Shown: piece after piece, positions 1 through 13,423 of the stretch
Position numbering within the stretch: position 1 is the stretch's first letter
How the letters are laid out: each line of letters begins with the position of its first letter
Source: Hirsutella rhossiliensis
Taxonomy: Eukaryota > Ascomycota > Sordariomycetes > Hypocreales > Ophiocordycipitaceae
DNA: 64,000 nucleotides
Direction: 5' to 3'
NCBI RefSeq assembly: GCF_020360975.1
Contig: NW_025408668.1
Span: 3,410,001-3,474,000 of the forward strand
Notes under the pieces: model-generated
Seen by the model: only the letters and a program-made list of their open reading frames with translations
Databases searched by the model: none
Told to the model about the DNA's origin: nothing
Translations under genes and position numbers: made by a program

Positions 1-960
1 AGAGGAGAGCGACTACGCGCTTTAATCTTAACGATAATAGGAGCTTTTAATAAAACCTATAACTAAAAGGCAATTTCTATATAAATTAAAAACCCTTAGT
101 AATTAATATTATTTCTACTATAGACCTAGGTCTTAAAGTAATTATAGATTTATAAAAGAAGATAGTTAAAATAAGCTAAGCGAGATTAAATAAGTTAGAT
201 AGTTATTACTTAAAAGTACTTTATATAAAGAAGAAAGACCCTAGTATAATAATTCTAAGTAAAAAGAGTAGTAGTAATAAGGGAAGGTTATAGAAGAGTA
301 GTTAAAGAGAGGTTAACGATATTTAGTAGCTCTTTAGTTTTAAGTTTAGCGGTCTTATAAGATATAATAAGGAAAAAGAGGTAGTTATAAAAGGAAAAGA
401 TAAGAGGTAGCGGTCTAAAAAAATAAAGAAGATAAAGAAGAAAAGAGAAAGAAAAGGAATAGAAAGAGTAAAGAGGAAAAGAAAAGGGCGGAGATTAAAT
501 AGCTCTTTAATCGATAACTAATAAAAGAAGCTATTTAAGCGTAACCCTTAAATACGCCTAAGACCTTACCGCTATAGAGGCTAGCTAAAGTAACTAATAA
601 CTATATACTTTAATAACTATTTATTCCTCTTACTATACCTTCCCTTTTCCTTCCTTCTTCTTCCTTTTATATATATATATATATATATACTCTATACGCT
701 TCCTTACTTATAATAATCCCCTTTACTAATATAACTCTTATATATATATATAATACTCTTTTAGCCTCTTAGCGTTATAACTTAGAACTACTTACCTTAA
801 CTATTTAATCTTATCTTCTCCCTTTCTTTTACTTACTCTACCCTTTTCTAAGATATAGTAGCGAACCTAAATAGTATCTTAGGCCTAGCTATAGACCTCC
901 CTAAGAATACTACTATCTTCTTTAGTATACTACTATTTAAAAGTAGGAGCTTTATTTTAC
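1..960. other. RIP-degraded AT-rich DNA, no recognisable gene
   Basis: The stretch is purine-rich in its first half and changes to pyrimidine-rich after about 600. It contains a TA dinucleotide run near 667-690. I see no family motif on either strand. CA and TG are very rare, as in the rest of the mutated DNA. Confidence 0.6.
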
Positions 961-999
961 CTACTTACTATAGCGAAGTTAAAGTAAAAGGCAGTAAAA

Positions 1000-2410
1000 G
1001 GCGCTTTTACGCTAAAGATAAGGAAAAGTTTATAGACTAAGACTAATAAGACGTTTATAGGTAGAAGTAACCTCCTTAGTATATCTATAGAGATCGTTAG
1101 TACTTAATACTAATAGGCCCTATTAAATAGTAGGATATTACCCTTAAAGACGCTTAGATAATATATAAAGGCATTAAAAAGATAAACGGATTTACTAGGA
1201 ATAAGGCTTACTAGGAAGAGTATATCGTTAATATATATAACTTTCTCTATAAAGCTATCGATAAATAATAGGCTATAAGCTTTAGCCTTAGCGCGATAAT
1301 TAAGATCTTAATAAAAAGTATTAAGAACGTAGTATACCCCTTACCTTACTTACTATTAGTTTATACTAACTATTAAAGGGAACCTATCGAAGATATAAAA
1401 GATAAATATATAAAGTACTATAAATACTTAAACGATAAGGAGTATCTAATTAAGTTTACCGCTCCTACCTTTAACCTTAGTCGCTTTATATATAAATAAA
1501 GGTATATAACTAAAGTTATTAACTTTTTAGTAGGATTAAATAAAGAGGGACTTTACTAAGGAGCGTTCCTTTAAAACTATAGGGAAGGAAACTTAGTCGT
1601 TTTTAATACTTAGAAAGAGGGATAGTATACTAGACTCTATATATTCCAATAAGTATAATAGTAGTTTCTTTATATCCTCTAAGTTCCTTATAACTTTACC
1701 TATATACTAGTCCCTTATACCGCTTAATAGGAAGGGTAAGAATATAGCTACTTAGCCTTAATAATAATCTAATACTAGGTTAAAAGTATAGTCGGGCTAT
1801 ATCTTAAGATAATTAAGTAGTAATACTTAAAGGTTAAAGTAATTTTAAATTAAAGGTATAAGGTAATATAAGAAGCCTTATAGATAGATAAAATCTTATA
1901 CTAAGACTAGTATTTCTTTAAGCTAGATAAGAGGATAAGTATAAAAGGCTATATCGATAAGCTAATATATAGAATCTAAGCTATCGCGGCGAATAAACTT
2001 AATTATATATAAGCGATATTATAAGGTAGCGGAGTTTCTTAGTAGTTTAATAGTAGGGTTAAACGACTATAAAGGATACTATTTAATTAGGGTTTAATAA
2101 CTTTTAATAGAGTCTTTCTTATAAGGATTCTTAGGTATAAACGGATTTACTAATATAACTATATAATTTTAGGAGATTAAGAAGAATAAGACCTTTAAGA
2201 AGTCCTAGAGGTAGTTAACCTTTAAGATAGGCCTAGCGGATAAAAACTACTGCTTTAAAGAGATATAGAACTAGCTTATATAGTAAGGAGAGCGAGAAAA
2301 GAGCTAACTACGCTAGCTACTTTTATAGAGTAACTTAACCTAATCGCTTAAGCTATATATAGTTTCTTTACGAAACTCCTCCTTAAAAAGACCGCTAACT
2401 ATTTAATCGC
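1000..2410 (+). pseudogene. Unidentified degraded long reading frame
   Basis: One plus-strand frame of about 470 codons is interrupted only by TAA/TAG, the stops RIP makes from Gln and Trp codons. The conceptual product is rich in Lys, Ile, Tyr and Gln, with no zinc knuckle or catalytic motif that I recognise. It lies upstream of chromovirus element 1 and could be a gag-like or accessory frame of that element, or an unrelated element. Because TGA is rare throughout RIP-mutated DNA, stop-tolerant openness is weak evidence of coding, so confidence is low and no function is assigned. Confidence 0.3.
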
Positions 2411-3396
2411 GCTAATAGGAATCGAGAATAAGCTTAAACCTTCGTTACCTTAAGTATTAACTAAATTAAGCTCCTTATCTAAACTAAGTAGCCTTTCCTT
2501 AAGTAACCTTAAGATAAGATCCCTACCCTAGAATCTATAAAGGAGAGAGCTAAGCGCCCTTACTAGTCCCTTTATTTATATAAAAATAATACCTTTATTT
2601 TCCCCTTTAAATATATAGCTAATTAGGCTTACTCCTTACCTATTACTAACGACCCCTTTAAATATATAGAGGAGTAAAAGACTTATAACCGTACCCCCGC
2701 TAATAGCTTAATAAGAAGCTAGTAAGGAAGAAAGGTAGATAGCGCGGCTATTAACTCGCCTTAAGACTTTAAAATTACTAGGCGCTTAGTTAATTACGCT
2801 AAGGCTAAAGACTTAGTAACGCCTATAGCGCGCCCTATTACTCCTTAGAAATAAAGTATAGTAATAGCCTTTTTAGCTATAGTCCTTATAAGGTTTATAC
2901 TAGGTTTTAAACCCTCTTAAGTTAAAGGAGTTAAAAACCTAGGAATATATTAAAACTACCGCTAGGATATTAACGACTATAATTCTATATATTTATATAG
3001 GACTACTAGCAACGCGATAATAACTAGTTTATAAGACTTTATAGCTTATTTAATCTAGCTATACCTAAAGCTATAGACTAGTAAAGATACTAACTACTTT
3101 ATTTCCTTAACGCCCCTAAGAATAATAAGCGCGAATACTTAAGAATATATATAAGGGGTACTAGATAATTATCTAAAGAAGGAAGTATATAAGTAAAGAT
3201 AGGAAAGAGCTAAATAAGTAGCTTATAGGTAAAGGGAGGAATAAATAATATAAAGGGAAAAGATTATAGTAAAAGAGAAAAGTTCCGTTAATAGTTTATT
3301 TACTTACTTATATACCTAGGAAGAGAGCCTTACTTATTATTATCGCGCCTTTTTTATTAGTATCTTAGGTTAGAAAGTCGCTAAGGAGGAGTTTAA
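2411..3396. other. Unassigned RIP-mutated DNA upstream of the 374-bp repeat
   Basis: By position this should be the gag/protease part of chromovirus element 1. I could not recognise a CCHC knuckle or an aspartic protease motif in any frame. Confidence 0.3.
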
Positions 3397-3771
3397 TAAG
3401 TAAGATTATACCCTTATAGATATTAGCCTATTAAAGGGATAAGACCCCTAGCACTCTCCTTTTAACTTACTTTTAAGTATACTTAAAAGTATTATAAAGA
3501 CCTCGATTATTTAATTAACTATCTTCCTTAATTATAGTTAATTTAAATTTTTATTTTTCCCTTTTAAAGTAAAGACCGCTAGTTACGCGACTCTAGTAAA
3601 GATAAAAAGGTATAAAGTAAAGAAATCTCTAAGACTTATATTTATAACCTAAGGCCCTTAGAGCTATATATAGGACTAATAATTAGATAATTATATAGTT
3701 AATTACTTTATTAATCCTTAGCTACGTGCTATATATACTTTAAGTATATACCCTCGTCCCTATTAAAATAC
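3397..3771 (+). repeat. 374-bp dispersed repeat, copy B
   Basis: This segment aligns along its whole length with 32494-32867, in the same orientation. The copies differ mostly by C/T and G/A changes (for example TAAGTAAGATT here against CGGGTAAGATC there). It ends just before the reverse transcriptase of element 1. No open frame, terminal inverted repeat or clear target duplication is visible for this copy. The class is unknown; a solo LTR, SINE-like or MITE-like element are all possible. Confidence 0.75.
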
Positions 3772-3776
3772 TAAAG

Positions 3777-6700
3777 TACTTTTACGACCTCTTACCGCTA
3801 TTTAAGTCCTAGGAAGTAGATAAGCTTAACTTATATAAACTAAAGGTAAACTATAAGATTATACTTTATATTAATAAGAAAGGGTAGGAACTGCCTATAC
3901 CGTTCGGACCGCTATATAATATATTATATATAGAGCTACTAGTACTAAAGAAGATACTAAGGGACCTCTTAAATAAGGGTTTTATTCGAGTAAGTAGCTC
4001 TAAGGTAGGAGCGCCGGTCTTATTTATATATAAACTAAGGGGCGGGATATAGTTTTATTACGACTATAAGTCTTTAAACGTAATTATAAGGCTAGACCGC
4101 TAACTATTACCTTTAATCTTAGATATACTCTATAACCTTTTAAAGGTAAAGTAGTTTACGAAGCTAGATATAAAATAAGCGTTCTATAAGGTATAAATCT
4201 TAAAGGGTAATAAGTAGAAGATAGCGTTCTATATACGCTATAGCTTATTTAAGTAGCTTATAACGCCCTTCGGCCTTTTAAGAGCGCCCTCTACCTTTTA
4301 ACGTTATATTAATAACGTACTTTAAGACTTCCTCGATAAGTTTACCTCTATATATATAGATAATATCCTTATCTATATAAGCGGCTCTTACGAGGACTAT
4401 ATAAGGAAAGTATAAAAGGTCTTAAAGCGCTTTTAACTTTATAGGCTTTACCTTAACTTAGATAAGTATAAATTTAGGGTTAAGAGGGTTAAGTACCTAG
4501 GCTTTATTATTTATATAGGCATAGGTATATAGGCGGATCTTATAAAGATTTAAGCGATTTAAGACTAAGCGGCCCTAACTATATAAATAGGTATATAAAG
4601 CTTCCTTAGGTTCGCGAACTATTATAAGATATTTATTAAGGGCTTCTATAATATTATAATACCCTTAAACGAGATTACTAGGAAGTAGACCGCTTTTTAT
4701 TAAGGGCCTATATAGGAAGGAGCGTTTTATATACTTAAGGACCTATTCTTATAAGCCCTAGTACTACTCTAGTAGGACTTTAACTAGTCTATATTGTTAA
4801 AGTAGACTATAGCGGCTAGGTACTTAAAGGAACGCTCTCTTAGGAGGTAAATAGGTAGAAGTAACTAATAGCGTTCTACTCTTATAAGCTAACCTTAGTA
4901 AAGCGGAATTACGCTATTTACGATAAAGAGATACTAGCGATTATTAGCTACTTTAAATAATAGTAAGCGGAGCTCTAGAGCTATAAGAGCTTTAAGGTTC
5001 TTATAGACTATAGGAACCTTAAGTACTTTATAACCCGCTAGTACTTCTTAGAGTAGTAAGCCTATTAAGTAGAGTATCTCTTATACTTTAACTTCTTAAT
5101 TAAGTATTAGCTAGGGTAGGACTTTATAGTCCTAGACGCGCTTTCTTAGTAGGATTAAGACCAGCTAATAAGAGTAGATATTAAGGCCTAGGATCTATAG
5201 CTTATCCTATAAAAGGCGCTATAGACTTATATTAAAGCTTCCCTAGTAAAGGGAGGCGCGGTACTAATAGATAAGCTTTCCCTTATACCTTTACCTTGCC
5301 TAGCGAGGAGGGATAGACTAGCTTAAGGGTATATATAGCGCGGGTATTTTAAGACGAGGTCCTTTAATACTTATAAGATAGGATATCGTCTCTAGACTAT
5401 ACCTATAAGAGCGTACGCCGCGCTATTAAGTCTAGCGCTCGATGCCTCGATCTAAAGCTAAAGCTAAAGGTATAAGTAGCTAACTATTATATCGACCTAT
5501 AGGGGTATTTACGTTAGCGGGGGAGACTATAAGTACCGGGCGCGCCGTATACTATAATAGCTAAGGAGAAGGATAGACTACTAAAGCTAGATAAATAGAA
5601 CGAGCTCTAAGGGAAGCTAGTCTAGCTCGTTTATAACTTTAGTATCGTAGGCTACCTAGGCCGGTAAGGTATAGTAGTAGGCCTTATAAGGGATTTTTAC
5701 TAGCCCTTCCTATAATACTACGTTCGCCGTTTTCTCTATAACTATAATATTTATAGCTATACTAAGATTTAAAGGGCATAGCTTAAAGGGCTACTTAAGT
5801 AGCTTCTAGTACTTAACTAGTTCTATATATATATAAATAGACTTTATAATAGACCTTTTACTTATAAAAGGTAGTAACCGCTATATATAGGTAATTAAGG
5901 ACCGGCTTAGTAAATTAATAGTACTAAAGCTAATACTATCTATAAATATAAAAGCTTATATAAAGCGCTTCTTATAGTACTAAGCCCGCTTAACTAGCTA
6001 GCCGACCTTTATTATAAGTAATAAAGGATTAAACTAAACTAGCCGCTTTTAATAGTATTTATACTAGCTATTTTAGATTATATAGCTACTTAGTACGGCC
6101 TATTACTTATAGACTAATAAGGGACCTAAGAGGGTTAACTAAGAAGCGTAGGTATATTTATAAGTAGTAGTAGCCTATAACTAAGTAGACTAAGACCGCT
6201 AGCTCCCTATAGCCTAGCTCGCGTTAAATAATAGACTATAGGCCTTTATTAAGATAGCCCCTTTCTTTACTACGTATAGCTTTAAGCCGCCCTACCTAAT
6301 CTTATTTACTAGAGATATAGTAGCGGAGTAATATAGTAGTTTATTCTTAAAAAGCCGCGCCTCTACGTTTATATAAAAGCTATAGGAAACTATAGAATAC
6401 TATTAATCTACGATAGCCGCCTTAGTATAAGATTAAGAGCGGCACGCTAATAAGACTAGGGCCCTAGCGAATAGGTTTATAGTAAGAGATAAGGTATAGC
6501 TTAACCTCTATAACTATAGGTTAGCGCGGCCGAAAAAAAAGCTAAATTAACTATATATAAAGTTTATAGTATAGAGGGTTATTAGCCTATAAGTAGTAAA
6601 GCTCGATAATCTTTTAATAGGGGTCTATAATAAAATTAAAGTTAACCTCTTTTACCGAGCTTCCTTTAACCCGCTACTTAGATAGGAAGTAGCGGACGCT

Positions 6701-6905
6701 TAACTACTTACTATTAAGGTAAAGGGGGATAATAAATTAAAGGTTAAGGAGATATAGGCTATACGCTAAAAGAAGGTTGGCTAAGGAAAACGCTAAGAGG
6801 TTCTTATAAGGTAGCGTAGGTACCTCGACCTAACGTAGGAACCTATATATAAGTTTATAAGAGCTATAGCCCTTAATAAGTTTAAGGCTTTATATAGACT
6901 AATAA
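3777..6905 (+). pseudogene. Chromovirus element 1 pol relic: RT, RNase H, integrase, chromodomain
   Basis: Ty3/gypsy polyprotein destroyed by RIP. Reverse transcriptase spans about 3785-4520, with recognisable GFIRVSSSKVGAPVLF and TKLDIK blocks and a catalytic box read as YIDNILIY, so the second Asp of the usual YxDD is Asn by a G-to-A change. RNase H follows to about 5165, ending with a degraded ALSR-like motif. An integrase HHCC zinc region lies near 5625-5800 with His and Cys mostly turned to Tyr. The integrase core runs about 5830-6150, with an ISNKG block (Asp lost) and a QEAQVYL block. A chromodomain-like tail is at 6740-6905. All stops are TAA/TAG. Its 5' LTR was not found; gag and protease are unrecognised or displaced by the 374-bp repeat. 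Confidence 0.85.
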
Positions 6906-7049
6906 ATAAAAATAATAGACTAATAAACTATTAATAGTAGCTTAAGCTAAGACTATAAAGTAAGTAAAGTAAAAGGGGTAGTTATAGTAATATAAGTATA
7001 ATAGTATAAGTAAAGATAAAAATAGCGTTTATTATAAAGTAGAGCCCTT

Positions 7050-7935
7050 AAACTACCTAGGCTTATTCCTTATTATTATCGTTACCTTTATTATTATTAT
7101 TATTATCCTTATCCTCGTTAGCCTCCTCCTTCTTATTAGCGGCGGCGGCGCTCTCTAAGGCGCTAAGGCGGCCCTCTAAGCCTATAAGCTAGTCGGTAGC
7201 AGCGGCGGCTCTAAGGGCAAAGGGGCAGCGGCTAGTATTAGTAGCGGCGGTAAGGGCGGTAGCGGTAGTAGAGGCGGGCACGGCTAAAGGGACCGCTAAT
7301 AAGGCGATAAAGGTAGTATCCCTAGCGCTAGGTACGTTAAAGGCAGAAGTAAGGGAGTAGAGGAGTAAGGACTTACTTAGGTATAAGGCCCTATTACTTA
7401 AGGGCGCGGAGGTTACGGTATATAGTAGCGGCGGCGGTAAGGCGCTTCTTAGTAGCCCCCTACGCCTACCTATATAATCCGGCCTTTTAAGCTAACGCCG
7501 TAGCGAGTAGGACGGGAGGCGCCGCTTTATAGGCGCGGCCGGCGCGCGCGCACTAGTAGTAGCTACCGCCGCGGCGGCGCCCTACCTAGTTAAAGTAGTT
7601 AAGCTCCTACGATATATAATATATATAGGGGGCTAAGCGGGCGGCGCTAGCCTATACTTAGCCCTTATACTATAAGAGGTTAGCGGAAAACGCCTATTAC
7701 GCGTGCTCGACTATAGACTTATAGGGGTAGTAGAGATAGAGGTAAGGGCTAAAAGGCTAGGCGTTATAAGTAGCGGCGGGGACGGCCTCGTTACCTTAAA
7801 GGGCGATATAAGGGTAGCTAGCGTAGCGGAGGTAGTAGCGGCGGTAGTAGGCGCGGTAGTAAGGGTATAGGCGGGAGCAGCGGTAGCGGCGGAGCTATCG
7901 TCGGCCGTGCTTAGTATAGCGTTAACGAATAACTT
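7050..7935 (-). pseudogene. Convergent antisense frame downstream of element 1 pol
   Basis: About 295 codons read on the minus strand with only a few TAA/TAG stops. The N-terminal two thirds are rich in Ala, Thr, Ser and Pro. The C-terminus holds a short heptad-like stretch (DQLIGLEGRLSALES) followed by an acidic, asparagine-rich tail encoded by a (TTA)n-like run near 7080-7110, and then a stop. The DNA is much more GC-rich than its surroundings (many GCG/GCC codons). I do not recognise a family. It lies after the chromodomain of element 1 and points back towards it, a layout also seen in elements 3 and 4, so it may be an element-encoded extra ORF. A captured host gene is the alternative. Confidence 0.5.
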
Positions 7936-8545
7936 TATACGCTCTAAGAAAGAGGAGGCGGAGGAGGAAGAGGTAGATATATTTAGTATAGAAGTTAGTA
8001 TTATAGATTACGGCCTCCCGCTTTATAAGGCGGGGAACTTACTAGTTAAAGTTATTATTATTATTAGGGCTATTATTACTACTATAGGTATTAATATAAG
8101 TATATATTAATAGAGCGGTATATATAGCTAAGAATAAACTAACGCTTTAAGTAAAGTAGAACTTACTTATTACTACTACTACTATAGTTAAAGAAGGAAG
8201 AAAAGGAAGGAAAGGAGGAAAGGGGGATATAGCCTTATATACCCCTTAGTAAAGGAAGCTACTTAAGGCCGAGGGGATAGGTAACCTAAGGCTTATATAG
8301 GTCCGGGCCGGCCGCTAGCTACCTAGGGGCGTATATAATAGGTTACGCCCTTATTTAAATAGCTAGCCGGCTAATAAGTATAGAGCTAGGTTATAGCTAC
8401 CTAGGCTAATAAGCGTAGGGATAATAGGGCTAGTAGGGCTAGTATAATTAATAGGAAAAGGGTAGGGTAGAGCTAGCGGTATAGGCGTAATAGTATAGAA
8501 GCTATTAATAAGGTAGCGCTATACTATACTTAAAGGAGGGTATTA
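7936..8545. other. Non-coding 3' part of element 1 with polypurine tracts
   Basis: Purine-rich tracts occur at about 8185-8225 and at 8531-8540 (TTAAAGGAGGG). The second lies just before a TATAAGAG sequence like the start of the element 3 LTR, so it could be the polypurine tract. The small plus-strand frame at 7907-8110 is taken as non-coding because it overlaps the start of the antisense frame and matches nothing I know. Confidence 0.35.
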
Positions 8546-8750
8546 TATAAGAGTCTTTAACTATTATAGGTTATAGGCTTAGGCTATAGCCTAAGCTATA
8601 TAAGTTATATATAGAGGGCTAGATCCTATATTTATATATATAAGCTAGCCGTATATAAAAGAGCTCTATATAGCTTATTAATATTATCCTATAGACGGTA
8701 CCTATATATATACCTTTACTTACTTTATATTAAAAACTAGCTTAATACTA
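8546..8750 (+). repeat. Possible 3' LTR of element 1 (right end uncertain)
   Basis: It begins TATAAGAGTC after a purine tract, as the element 3 LTR begins TATAAGAGCG after GGAAGGGAGATAAT; the TA start is the RIP form of TG. A TATA-like sequence (GTATATAAAAGAG) lies near 8653. No matching upstream LTR is present in the window, so the end and any target duplication cannot be set. Confidence 0.3.
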
Positions 8751-9385
8751 TTAATATTAGCTATAGTAAGGAATATACTATAGCTACTACTAAGGATTAT
8801 AGATATTAAATAGCCTAGACCCTTAAAGTACTATATATAAAAATAGCGCTTATAGTAGTTCTTCTTAATATAATTTATTCCTTTCTTAACCTTTATATTT
8901 AACCCTTAGTATATTAAATTAAAAGTAATTCTTACTTTTATAAATATTCTTAATTTTTATAAAACTATTAAAAAGATCTCCTTTTTAACTAATAGTAGTA
9001 TACCTACGGTATTAATAGTAACCTTTATAGTTATATATATTAATAATAACCTTTATAGTTATATATATTAATAGTAATTATTTAGTTAATTTACTATATA
9101 AATATAAGAAGCGCTATTAAAGCGGCCTAATCTAAAGGTTTATACCGCTATTTTAAGTAGCTTTAGTAATAAGGTATACTAGCTAGAAGCAGGGCCTTAC
9201 TAAGTACTATTTACCTCTAAGCGCTATATACTACGCCGGCCTATAATCCCTTTACTAGGGAGCTACTAATCCTAGCTTACTCCCTTAGCCTACCTTATCT
9301 AAGGAGTCTAACTATAGCCGCCTAGGTAGAATACCGTGTTACTAGCTAGCTAGTATAGCTATTATCTACTATAAATAGTAGATAC
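8751..9385. other. Unassigned RIP-mutated DNA
   Basis: Very AT-rich and without recognisable coding motifs. A short tandem duplication of AACCTTTATAGTTATATATATTAATA type sequence is visible near 9020-9075. Confidence 0.4.
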
Positions 9386-9389
9386 GCCC

Positions 9390-12130
9390 TTATTTAAATG
9401 CTTAATACTAGTAGTTATACTTTCCTACTAAACCTACTTATAATTATATTAACCGCGATCGCTTAATACCCTTTTACGTACGCTCCCTTAGAGTATTACC
9501 TTAACTTCCTTTAGCGTTTTACTACTAAAGAGCGTAAGAGAGTTATAAAGCTAGCGCTATTATTAGTAGAGGAGTATACTAGTAACCGAAAGTAGCTATA
9601 TATTATTTATTTTATTAAGCTAAAGTACTTAGTTAAAATAAAGATTAACGTTACTAGTATCTTTAGAAAATAAATATAGTATATTATACTATCCCTATTA
9701 AGTATTCGGACTAAGGGCTAAACTTAATAATATAGGTACTATACTAATAATTAAATTAGTAACTAAAAGGCGATAATCTAAAACCTAGCTTATAAAACTA
9801 TAATAGACTTCTTCTTCTTTATCTATAGAAATTATAAGGTTAAGTTATAAGGTATATTAAAAGAGTATATATATTAGTTTTAGTAGCTCTATATAACTAT
9901 TACCGGACGATATATAGACCGGAATAATAGTAAAGAGGTCTATAAGGTATACCTAACGTACTACCTTATATTATATCTAATTCCTAAGTCTATTAACGTA
10001 CTATTAGTATTACTATAACGTCTTAGTTCCTTAGTTTTACCTCTAGGCGCCTAACGTTAATAGTAAGCTAGTCCTAAATATAAATAGCCTCTAGGTTATC
10101 TTAACCTTTAATATAGTATATAATACTAGTACCTTTACCCTTAAGCGCTATTATATCTAGCTAGCGGGCTACTATTAGATTCTATGCTATACTAAGGCAC
10201 GGCCTACTAAGTTACTAGATAGTTAGAGGAAGAATCTAAAGGATAGTTCTATTAAGGAGCTTTTTAGCTCGAAAGTCGTTTAGTTAATTAATAGTAAGAA
10301 AGAGTTAAATAGGGCGATAAATAAAGTATCTTATTAGCTAGCTAAGCTACTTATATAAGAGACGACTAAGCGTAGTCGTCTTAAAGCTCTCTACTATAAG
10401 GATATCTTTATAATAATCGTCTATTACCCTACTACTAAGAATTCTATCTTAGTTATAGCTATTAAGTTTATTAACTATAAAGGAGTAGATAATAGGCTTA
10501 AACTATATACCTTAGGCTGCCTTAGTTAATTAGCCTTATAGTATATACTAATTATTATAAGTTAAAACTATCTTTTTCTTTACCCTTACTAAGAAGCTAA
10601 TATTCTACCTTATTATAGTTCTTATTACCTTAGCGCTATATAACTATATATTTAATATATAAAGCTTAATAAATATATCTTAAATATTTAAGACGAAGGT
10701 CTAGGGCCTAATATAATCTATACTACTCTAGTAAAAGGAGTTAATACTTAAGGTATTAGTTTTCTAGCGGGTTTATAGTACTACCCTTTCTACTAATAAA
10801 GCTATACTATACTCTAAGCTAAATTATAATATAGGTTAGTAGAGCCTTAATTTAGGATATAAGAAGCTTTAAACGCTAAGATTTACTTAGAGAGGCGCTA
10901 TAAACGCTATTAATAGTATATTAAGCCCTACCTTATAAACTAGCTAGTAAAGAGGGTCTTTTAAAATAAGCGGTAATACTAACTAGTTTAGCTCTACTAA
11001 ATATAGTCTATAACTAAATAATACGCTATAACCTTAGGTTTACTACTTTCTATAGTATATATTTAAATAAGATTGCTTAGTTTAATATCTAGAATGCTTT
11101 CTTAAAAAAGGAGAAGTAAAATAAACTATTCTAGATATTTATATACGTTAGCCTTACCCGCGACCCTTAGGCTGTTAAGGATATAGTGCTTAATAAGGTA
11201 TAAGCTAATACGCCGCTAGACCTAGAGATAGTAATATTAAAAGAGAAGTAAGCGACTCTTAAGTAAAGATAGTATCGAATTAATAGCTATAAGGATAAGA
11301 AGGATATTTAAAAACTTATAAATAAGATTAAGACTAAGTAGGTAAAGCGTAAGAGGAGGATCGTAAAAGGATATCGCGAGTATTACTTTTACTACCGTTT
11401 AACTTAAGACGTTAAGGTATAAGCTTAAGGAGAGGTAAAAGAGGAATATAAGGAGCTAGCTATCGATCCTATCGTGCCTAAGCGCGCTAGATTAGCTAAG
11501 ATTTTCTACTATTAGCCTAGGAGCTAGACTAAGAAAGAGATCTCTTAGTATAGAATCAAGGCTATTAAACTTATAGTAGCTCTATATAATAAGAAAGAGA
11601 TAAGAAAGAATAGCTAGACCTAGCTAAGAGCCTAAGTTAGGTAGTTTATTAAGTAAGAGTTACCTAAGCTATACGCTAGTTCCGAGCTAGAGCTTAGACT
11701 TAATCCCTTCTTACTTTTTATAGAAGCGACCTAGTATCTAGACTATATTAGCGATAAGTAATTACCTCTTAGAGAGCGGACGTTTTAATAGTATCGTTTA
11801 ACTATAAGGAATAACTACTTTAACGACTAGTACTTAGTAAAATAGAAATATACTAAGTAGCGTAGTAAGATAATTAAATATAACTATCCTAAATATAAGA
11901 AAGAGACTTTTAAGTATTTAGATTATTTTCGGAACTAAATCTAGTTAGTCTATAAGGTCCCGCTTAGATTATTAGAGTAGGTTAGGTATAAATAATAAAG
12001 AAAAGCTAAGCGCTATTAAATAATATATAAGAGAAAGTAGTAAATAGAATAGTTATAGCTTAATTCTTACCTCGATTTAAAAGGACTTTTAGGAAAAATA
12101 GTTTACGTTACCCTTAAATTAATAAGGGAG
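9390..12130 (+). pseudogene. DUF3435 protein relic (fungal tyrosine-recombinase-like)
   Basis: Read through RIP stops, three blocks match what I know of fungal DUF3435 proteins, the family that includes Starship captain recombinases. The first is an Arg-containing block RSRLKALYYKDI followed by an IKFINYKGVDNR segment (about 10370-10505), corresponding to the catalytic Arg region of a tyrosine recombinase. The second is a charged helical block around 11170-11400 ending in YREYYFYYR. The third is VPKRARLAKIFYYQPRSQ with an IKLIVALYNKKE block (about 11485-11605). The frame shifts at least once between 10700 and 11050. Downstream basic sequence to about 12130 may be its C-terminal part. The catalytic Tyr could not be placed. 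No Starship-type cargo or boundary is visible. Confidence 0.6.
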
Positions 12131-13423
12131 GCTATTAACCGTTATACCTTTAATAATATATAATCTTATCTTATATTTTATCTCTATTTTACCCTAGGCG
12201 CTATATATTAGTACTATATACTAGGTCTACTTTATATATACCTTATTTTTAATTCTCTAAGCTTTCTATTTAAGGCGTATTAGCTATAGTAAGGGATTCG
12301 TTACGCGTCTTAGTCGTTATAATAAGGTCGCGGCTAAGGGGGTTAGTCCCTTTTATTAAAAGGAAATAAGAGATACTATATATATAATAGTTATAAAGAG
12401 TCTCTTAGCCTTAACTACTACCTAAGTTAAGGGGATAAAGGTCTTAGTTATATATATAAGAACGGTGCCTATATAGGTCGGGATACCTCTTTAACTAAAG
12501 TAAAATATCGTTTAATACCCTTAACTAGGATTTAGTCATAACTAATATATCTATTATAATAAGTAAAAGTAACGTAAATATTATTAATAATTCTTAGTAA
12601 ATAGTAGAACCTTAATAATATAGGCTTATACTATCGTTATCTCCTTAAAGACCTAGCTCCTTACTAGGTCCCGCTCTTATACCTTTAATATTATAGAGCG
12701 TTAGGCACCGCGATAGCTATACGTATAGACTATATAGGTTATACGGCGACGGCACCGCCCTCTCTTCTACTATAGTCCCCCCTCCTAGGGCCCTAGAGCT
12801 CTAGCGCTATGCCCTTTAGCTTTTAGCCCTATACCTTATAGTCGGTATAGGTAAAGGCCGCGGCGTACGGTAGGCCCTCGCGGCTAACGTTACTATACTA
12901 CTATAGCCGCTTCCGCTACGCTTAGATCTTAACGTTAATAGGCGTTAGTAGGATCGTCCTAGCCGGCATCTAATAAAGTAAAAGTCCTTAGTTATCTTTA
13001 AGACTAGCACGATACCCGCCGGCGGCTTAAAGTATATCGTAAGCTCCGCTAAGATTAAGTAGCTAGGGAATACTTAGTTAGGGATAACGTCTATAAGATA
13101 AAGACGGCCGGGACTAGGGTCGCGCTATCGTCGCCGTAGCCTAGTATTATATTCCCTTCCTTATCTCTTACCCTATAATCTTTAGCGCTACTTTAGCTAC
13201 GTTCTTACCTTTTCTTTTTCTTAATTCCCTTTATAAGTCTATAATAGAAAATAATATATAAATAGCCGCTTTCTTTACTTACCTTCTAGTATACTTTTAG
13301 TTTCTAACGCTACTACCTACCTACTATTTATTATTCTAACTTTTAGCTTTATCCCTTAAGGCTCTTTACGTAACCTATAAGCGGTTACCTTACCTATAAT
13401 TCTTACTACTATATACCGCTTTA
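12131..13423. other. Unassigned DNA with a CpG-rich patch
   Basis: A patch at about 12690-13150 keeps many CG dinucleotides and GC-rich codon-like triplets on the minus strand, suggesting a former gene. I recognise no motif there. The rest is AT-rich. Confidence 0.35.

Noticed and set aside
1000..2410. Assignment as chromovirus gag
   Set aside because: No capsid block or zinc knuckle was recognised, so it is left unidentified.
7907..8110. Small open frame on the plus strand
   Set aside because: It overlaps the start of the longer minus-strand frame, has low complexity and no recognisable motif.
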